Shown in pieces: positions 5,116-5,116 of a stretch of DNA of 5,116 nt; the stretch's first letter is position 1, and each line of letters opens with the position of its first letter. The notes under the pieces were generated by a model. That model ran no database searches. It was given only the letters and a program-made list of their open reading frames with translations, and was not told where the DNA came from. A program made the position numbers and the translations under genes. Source of the stretch: DAIDKA01 sp036521075 (lineage in GTDB: Bacteria > Pseudomonadota > Gammaproteobacteria > Steroidobacterales > Steroidobacteraceae); contig DATDIL010000027.1 in assembly GCA_036521075.1 (NCBI GenBank), forward strand, positions 1-5,116, read 5' to 3'.

Positions 5116-5116
5116 G

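Overview
This window looks like chromosome from a high-GC proteobacterium. An alphaproteobacterium of the Rhodospirillales type is my best guess, from the style of the adenine phosphoribosyltransferase and the Cys-type hydrolase, but this is inference from memory and the confidence is low. Four ordinary metabolic genes (one cut by the left edge) are separated by unusually untidy intergenic DNA holding repeats and broken genes.

Left part (1-1197): the 3' end of a short-chain dehydrogenase/reductase, followed by a small GxxExxY-family gene (PD-(D/E)XK nuclease-like fold). Its coding region lies between two arms of a near-perfect 36-bp inverted repeat (280-315 and 712-747, 35/36 matching), and the left arm contains the start codon. 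The whole cassette is repeated directly downstream. The second copy (about 819-1197) is degenerate: it has lost most of the left arm plus 95 and 32 bp of coding sequence, but keeps the right arm and tail.

Middle (1198-2765): about 300 bp in which I recognise nothing, then an alpha/beta hydrolase with a strong ribosome binding site and Cys instead of Ser at the nucleophile elbow. A GC-rich hairpin follows. Next, on the minus strand, lies a broken remnant of a branched-chain amino acid-type ABC transporter substrate-binding protein, with a large internal deletion, a frameshift and in-frame stops.

Right part (2766-5116): an intact class III PLP aminotransferase related to glutamate-1-semialdehyde aminomutase (minus strand), a divergent intergenic region of about 450 bp with several hairpins including an intrinsic-terminator-like one, and apt (plus strand). 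A purine-rich, ribosome-binding-like stretch at the right edge may belong to a gene just outside.

The intact genes do not form one pathway. apt is purine salvage. The SDR, hydrolase, aminotransferase and dead transporter gene look like catabolic or accessory functions. The most unusual part is the inverted-repeat-bounded GxxExxY cassette and its decayed tandem copy.
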